Below, piece by piece: positions 6,539 through 9,889 of a stretch of DNA of 9,889 bases. This DNA is from Desulfocapsa sp. GTDB lineage: Bacteria; Desulfobacterota; Desulfobulbia; Desulfobulbales; Desulfocapsaceae. Each line of letters opens with the position of its first letter. Position 1 is the stretch's first letter. A program made the translations under genes and the position numbers. The notes beneath the pieces were generated by a model. The model did not search any database. It was not told the origin of the DNA and saw only the letters and a program-made list of their open reading frames with translations. The stretch spans positions 1 to 9,889 of the forward strand of contig JAOZLI010000081.1 in NCBI GenBank assembly GCA_029934915.1. Reading direction: 5' to 3'.

Positions 6539-8662
6539 ATGACACGAGAATACTTAAAAAAGATCCTAACAAGCGGCTTTCACTACTCGGATCAAGAGTA
6601 TGAACAGCAATCAAAAACAATGGCTCTCAATGCCATGCTTTTCGTCATCGCAGCACTTCTTTCTGTAATGACAGTCATTCGCTTCACTCTTGGTGATCTG
6701 CACCAGGGAATTGTCAATTTACTTTTTTCTATTCTCAGTATATTAACTCTCTTCTGGATGAGAGGAGACATAAAGAGAACCAGAGTTGCAGCACAATTAA
6801 CATGCTTTTCAGCATGGTTAATTATCAGTGCTCTTTTTATTAACATTCCTGCAGATACGCTTCGAATCGCCTGGTTTCTGGTTCTTCTGCCACCTGTTTT
6901 TTTTCTCTGTGGTGCAAAATTCGGCACGTTGATTTCAGCCCTGTCAATTGTCCTTGTTGTTGCAGTGCATAGTTTTGGCAGGAGCGGATATCGTGACTAC
7001 GATATACTCTATTTTTCCACCCTGACCATTGCCATAACTATTTTTCTGATTTTCTATGAATACAAGATCAGAAAGAACAGAGAACTCCTGCAATCCTTCA
7101 ATACGAAACTCGAAAGCCGAGTCAAAGAACGTACGATAGATCTACAGAATGAAAGCACAAAACTTCTGGTAACGCTTCGTTCCATTGGTGAAGGTGTTAT
7201 AACCACAGATACCAGCGGCAACGTCGTCCTGATCAACAAAATCACTGAGCAGTTAACAGGATGGACCCAACAGGAAGCTGTTGGTCTTCCAATTGAAGAC
7301 ATTTTCGATATCATACATACAAAAACAGGTGAACTTTGTAACAATGGCGTAAAAAAGGCCCTTCGCTCTGGTGAGATTATCGCATTTGAGATTAACACGA
7401 CCCTCATTGCAAAGGGCGGAGGTCAATACCATATAAAAAACAGTGTCGCCCCAATCATTGATCATGAACAAAACGTTATTGGTACTGTCCTTGTCTTCCG
7501 GAATGTCACAGAGGAGAGAAGAACGGAAATTGAACTCCTAAAAATAAAAAAACTTGAATCCGTTGGCATTTTAGCTGGCGGTATTGCACATGATTTCAAC
7601 AATATTCTCGCTGGAATCCTTGGTAATATTGAGCTTGCTGCACTCTACACGACTCCTGAACACAGAGCCTCCCCTCTACTGGAAGACGCAAAAAACGCAT
7701 CAATTCGGGCAACAAAGCTAACGCAGCAACTGCTCACCTTTTCCAAAGGGGGGGATCCGGTCAAGCATACGTCTTCCCTTAAAAAAATAATTTTAGATTC
7801 AGCAAACTTTGTTCTCCATGGCAGTTCGGTGGTCTGTGACTATCAGTTCCCTGATGATCTCTGGGTAGTAGAGGTTGATGCTGGTCAGATAAGTCAGGTT
7901 ATACAAAACATCATTCTAAATTCTCGTCACGCGATGCCAGACGGTGGAATCATCAAAGTCTGTTGTGAAAACATCAACGATGGTGCCGAAGAAACCTTAT
8001 CACTCCCCAATGGCAAATATATAAAAACCACCATCACTGATTCCGGTACCGGCATCCTGGAGAAACATCTGGAGAAAATATTTGACCCCTATTTTTCTAC
8101 CAAACAACAAGGAAGTGGTTTAGGGCTGGCCATCTGCCATTCAATTATAAGCAAGCATAATGGTAATGTTTCAGTGCAATCTGAGCTTAACAAAGGCACA
8201 ATTTTCACAATATATCTTCCTGCTTCGTTACAAAAACGTTCTATAACTGACCCGCCTAAGACTGATATACTACAACCGCCTCACAAGAAGGCATGTATTT
8301 TGGTTGTGGACGATGAATACATGGTACAAAAGATGGCCAAACATATGCTGGAGCACTGTGGTCATAAAGTGTTATTGGCAGATAACGGTCATGAAGCAAT
8401 AGAATGTTATACAAAGTATTTCATCGCTGAACGCCCCATTGATATAGTTATAATGGATCTGACGATCCCAGGAGGGATGGGGGGAAAAGACGCAGTACTG
8501 GAGATTTTAAGAATTGATCCAGATGCCAAAGTTATTGCAGCAAGTGGTTATTCAAACGATCCAGCCATAGCACATTATACAGAGCATGGCTTTGTCGCCT
8601 CGCTTGCCAAGCCATTTCAACTGGCCGAATTAAACGAGACACTCAATCGTGTATTAGAATAG
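6539..8662 (+). CDS. Membrane-bound hybrid sensor histidine kinase (6TM-PAS-HisKA-HATPase-REC)
   Basis: With the ATG at 6539 this is a 707-residue inner-membrane kinase. About six hydrophobic helices (roughly residues 30-49, 57-74, 83-102, 109-125, 129-146, 154-174) form an N-terminal membrane sensor that I do not recognise. A helical linker is followed by a PAS domain (about 213-325). The dimerisation domain has the H-box AGGIAHDFNNIL with phospho-acceptor H351. The ATPase domain has the N-box around N461, the G1 box at D501 (DSGTGI) and the G2 box GSGLGLAI from 525. A C-terminal receiver (about 588-707) has D591/D592, phospho-acceptor D640 and K691. All catalytic residues are intact. The frame is open to ATG 6506, but that codon lies inside the palindromic repeat, so 6539 is preferred; neither has a good Shine-Dalgarno. 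The attached receiver suggests a phosphorelay or self-modulation. Partners may include the nearby cyclase response regulators, but this is unproven. Confidence 0.93.
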   Translation: MTREYLKKILTSGFHYSDQEYEQQSKTMALNAMLFVIAALLSVMTVIRFTLGDLHQGIVNLLFSILSILTLFWMRGDIKRTRVAAQLTCFSAWLIISALFINIPADTLRIAWFLVLLPPVFFLCGAKFGTLISALSIVLVVAVHSFGRSGYRDYDILYFSTLTIAITIFLIFYEYKIRKNRELLQSFNTKLESRVKERTIDLQNESTKLLVTLRSIGEGVITTDTSGNVVLINKITEQLTGWTQQEAVGLPIEDIFDIIHTKTGELCNNGVKKALRSGEIIAFEINTTLIAKGGGQYHIKNSVAPIIDHEQNVIGTVLVFRNVTEERRTEIELLKIKKLESVGILAGGIAHDFNNILAGILGNIELAALYTTPEHRASPLLEDAKNASIRATKLTQQLLTFSKGGDPVKHTSSLKKIILDSANFVLHGSSVVCDYQFPDDLWVVEVDAGQISQVIQNIILNSRHAMPDGGIIKVCCENINDGAEETLSLPNGKYIKTTITDSGTGILEKHLEKIFDPYFSTKQQGSGLGLAICHSIISKHNGNVSVQSELNKGTIFTIYLPASLQKRSITDPPKTDILQPPHKKACILVVDDEYMVQKMAKHMLEHCGHKVLLADNGHEAIECYTKYFIAERPIDIVIMDLTIPGGMGGKDAVLEILRIDPDAKVIAASGYSNDPAIAHYTEHGFVASLAKPFQLAELNETLNRVLE

Positions 8663-8820
8663 GTCAACTTTGCTTTATTGTACGAGGCTACCCCTCAACA
8701 AAAACAGCTGGATATTTTTAAGGACAGTTATCACAATGAGTATTTTTATCTATACAAAAGTTTTTATTCCGATATTCTATTAATTACTGTGATACTATTT
8801 CTTATCGAAAACAAATAACA

Positions 8821-8850
8821 TTGTCAAAATACTGGGTACCCCCTTCTAAT
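8821..8850 (+). promoter_or_regulatory. Candidate sigma-70 promoter for the second cyclase gene
   Basis: TTGTCA (8821-8826) and TCTAAT (8845-8850) each match the -35 and -10 consensus at five of six positions, with an 18-nt spacer. Transcription would begin near 8857, about 17 nt before the ATG at 8874. The spacer contains an 8-bp perfect palindrome GGGTACCC (8834-8841), which might be coincidental. No other pair as good was found in the 211-bp gap between the kinase and the cyclase genes. Confidence 0.45.
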
Positions 8851-8873
8851 TTAGGTTTATATTTATATTAAAA

Positions 8874-9889
8874 ATGACAGACAAAGATATTATTCTGATC
8901 GTAGAAGATTCTCAAGTTAACAGTGAAATTCTGTTACATCTGATGACTCGCCATGGTTATCAAGTATGGACTGCTGAAAGTGGGCAGGCTGCCTTAGATC
9001 TTTTAGAAACGAGCTCTCCTGACCTGATACTTTTAGATATCATGTTACCAGTTATGGACGGTTATGCGCTTTGCAGGCAACTCAAACAAGACAAACGAAC
9101 TAAAAATATTCCTGTGATTTTCATCAGCGCACTGAATGAAACCGAAAATAAGCTGGTTGGGTTTGAAGTTGGGGCCGTGGATTACATAACAAAACCATTC
9201 CACCATGATGAGGTCTTAGCCCGAGTTGCAACACAATTAAAGATTTCTCTCCTACAACGACAACTTAAGGAGCAGAACAGACAGTTAGACCTGGAAAGAC
9301 AAAACTCAGAATCACTTCTTTGCAATGTACTTCCCGCAAAAGTAGCTCAAGAATTACTCAAAACAGGATGCTGCCAGCCACAGACTTTCGATCACGTTAC
9401 TGTTTCTTTTATTGATATCATATCATTCACACGTATCTCTTCAGACCTTGCCCCAGAATTTATTATAGAAGAGCTTAATGAGATTTTTACAGGTTTTGAT
9501 CAAATATCAGATAAACATCATTGCGAACGAATGAAAACAATAGGTGATGCGTACTTTTTTGTCTGCGGTGTCCCAAAGAGCAATGAAGATCATGCCTATA
9601 ATGTTGTGTCGGCTACCATAGATATGGTTGTTTTTTTGGAGGAACGTAATAAGAACACCAAACAACAGTGGCAAGTACGGGTCGGCGTTCACAGCGGAAA
9701 AGTTGTCGGAGGCATCGTTGGTTCAAAAAAATATCTCTACGACATCTTTGGTGACACTGTAAATATTGCCTCAAGAATGGAGGGACTCTCTCCTCCAATG
9801 CGTGTTAACATCTCGAAAACAACTAACGATCTTCTTCAAAGTAGATTTCGTACGACAAAGAGAAAAGAGGTTAACGTTAAGGGCAAAGG
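8874..9889 (+). CDS. Response regulator-adenylate cyclase (REC-CHD), 3' end outside window
   Basis: The frame runs from the ATG at 8874 to the window edge (338 full codons) without a stop, so the C-terminus is missing, probably only a short part. Residues 5-125 are a receiver with E11/D12, phospho-acceptor D55, S85 and K107 (YITKPF). A helical linker rich in Gln, Leu and Arg (about 126-150) leads into a class III cyclase domain from about 170. Metal aspartates D181 (FIDIISFT) and D225 (IGDAY) are present, with adenine-selecting K221 and D290 (YDIFGD) and the transition-state pair N297/R301, so cAMP synthesis from ATP is expected. There is no GAF domain, unlike the cyclase at 263-1825. The cyclase is of the animal-like type with Asp at the second specificity position. 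It lies 211 bp after the hybrid kinase, on the same strand, with its own candidate promoter. Confidence 0.93.
   Translation, partial: MTDKDIILIVEDSQVNSEILLHLMTRHGYQVWTAESGQAALDLLETSSPDLILLDIMLPVMDGYALCRQLKQDKRTKNIPVIFISALNETENKLVGFEVGAVDYITKPFHHDEVLARVATQLKISLLQRQLKEQNRQLDLERQNSESLLCNVLPAKVAQELLKTGCCQPQTFDHVTVSFIDIISFTRISSDLAPEFIIEELNEIFTGFDQISDKHHCERMKTIGDAYFFVCGVPKSNEDHAYNVVSATIDMVVFLEERNKNTKQQWQVRVGVHSGKVVGGIVGSKKYLYDIFGDTVNIASRMEGLSPPMRVNISKTTNDLLQSRFRTTKRKEVNVKGK

Noticed and set aside
8736..8783. A 15-codon frame (MSIFIYTKVFIPIFY) preceded by AAGGA, possible leader peptide
   Set aside because: The purine run is 11 nt from the ATG, there is no attenuator structure, and the composition matches the surrounding AT-rich sequence. 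Too little support.

Overview
The window looks like the chromosome of a Gram-negative, anaerobic, respiratory bacterium that makes selenoproteins. A member of the Desulfobacterota (Desulfobulbales-like) is my best guess. That is an inference from four things: a multiheme c-type cytochrome with an apparent in-frame selenocysteine codon, a FadL-type outer-membrane porin, a high density of two-component/cyclase signalling proteins, and fairly AT-rich sequence. Nothing here fixes the species.

Layout. Positions 1-258 hold the possible tail of an upstream gene and a small S4-domain RNA-binding protein. Converging on it with only 4 bases between stops is a minus-strand response regulator with REC, GAF and class III adenylate cyclase domains (263-1825). 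A 327-bp intergenic stretch follows, carrying copy 1 of a palindromic repeat. Next come rarA (2153-3496) and, overlapping it by 14 bases, a gene for an exported tetraheme protein (3483-5075). A minus-strand FadL/OmpP1 porin (5092-6312) converges on that gene. A second copy of the palindromic repeat lies just before a membrane-bound hybrid histidine kinase (start taken at 6539, to 8662). The window ends inside a second response regulator-adenylate cyclase (8874 to the edge).

The most notable feature is the tetraheme gene. Its reading frame is broken only by a TGA at 3618-3620. That TGA sits where a CGC motif (second Cys) is expected, and it is followed at the right distance by a bacterial SECIS-like hairpin whose loop (GGTCT) starts 19 nt after the TGA. 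From memory, the E. coli fdhF element has the same loop at the same distance. Read as selenocysteine, the gene gives one 530-residue protein: signal peptide, a degenerate 5'-nucleotidase/metallophosphoesterase-like domain with a Cys-Gly-Sec motif, a coiled coil, and a four-heme cytochrome c554-like domain. Automatic annotation would probably split it into a short fragment and a leaderless cytochrome.

The signalling genes form a second theme. Two response regulators output cAMP (both keep all class III catalytic residues and adenine-type specificity residues), and a hybrid kinase lies close by. The kinase may feed one or both cyclases, but the sequence does not show the pairing.
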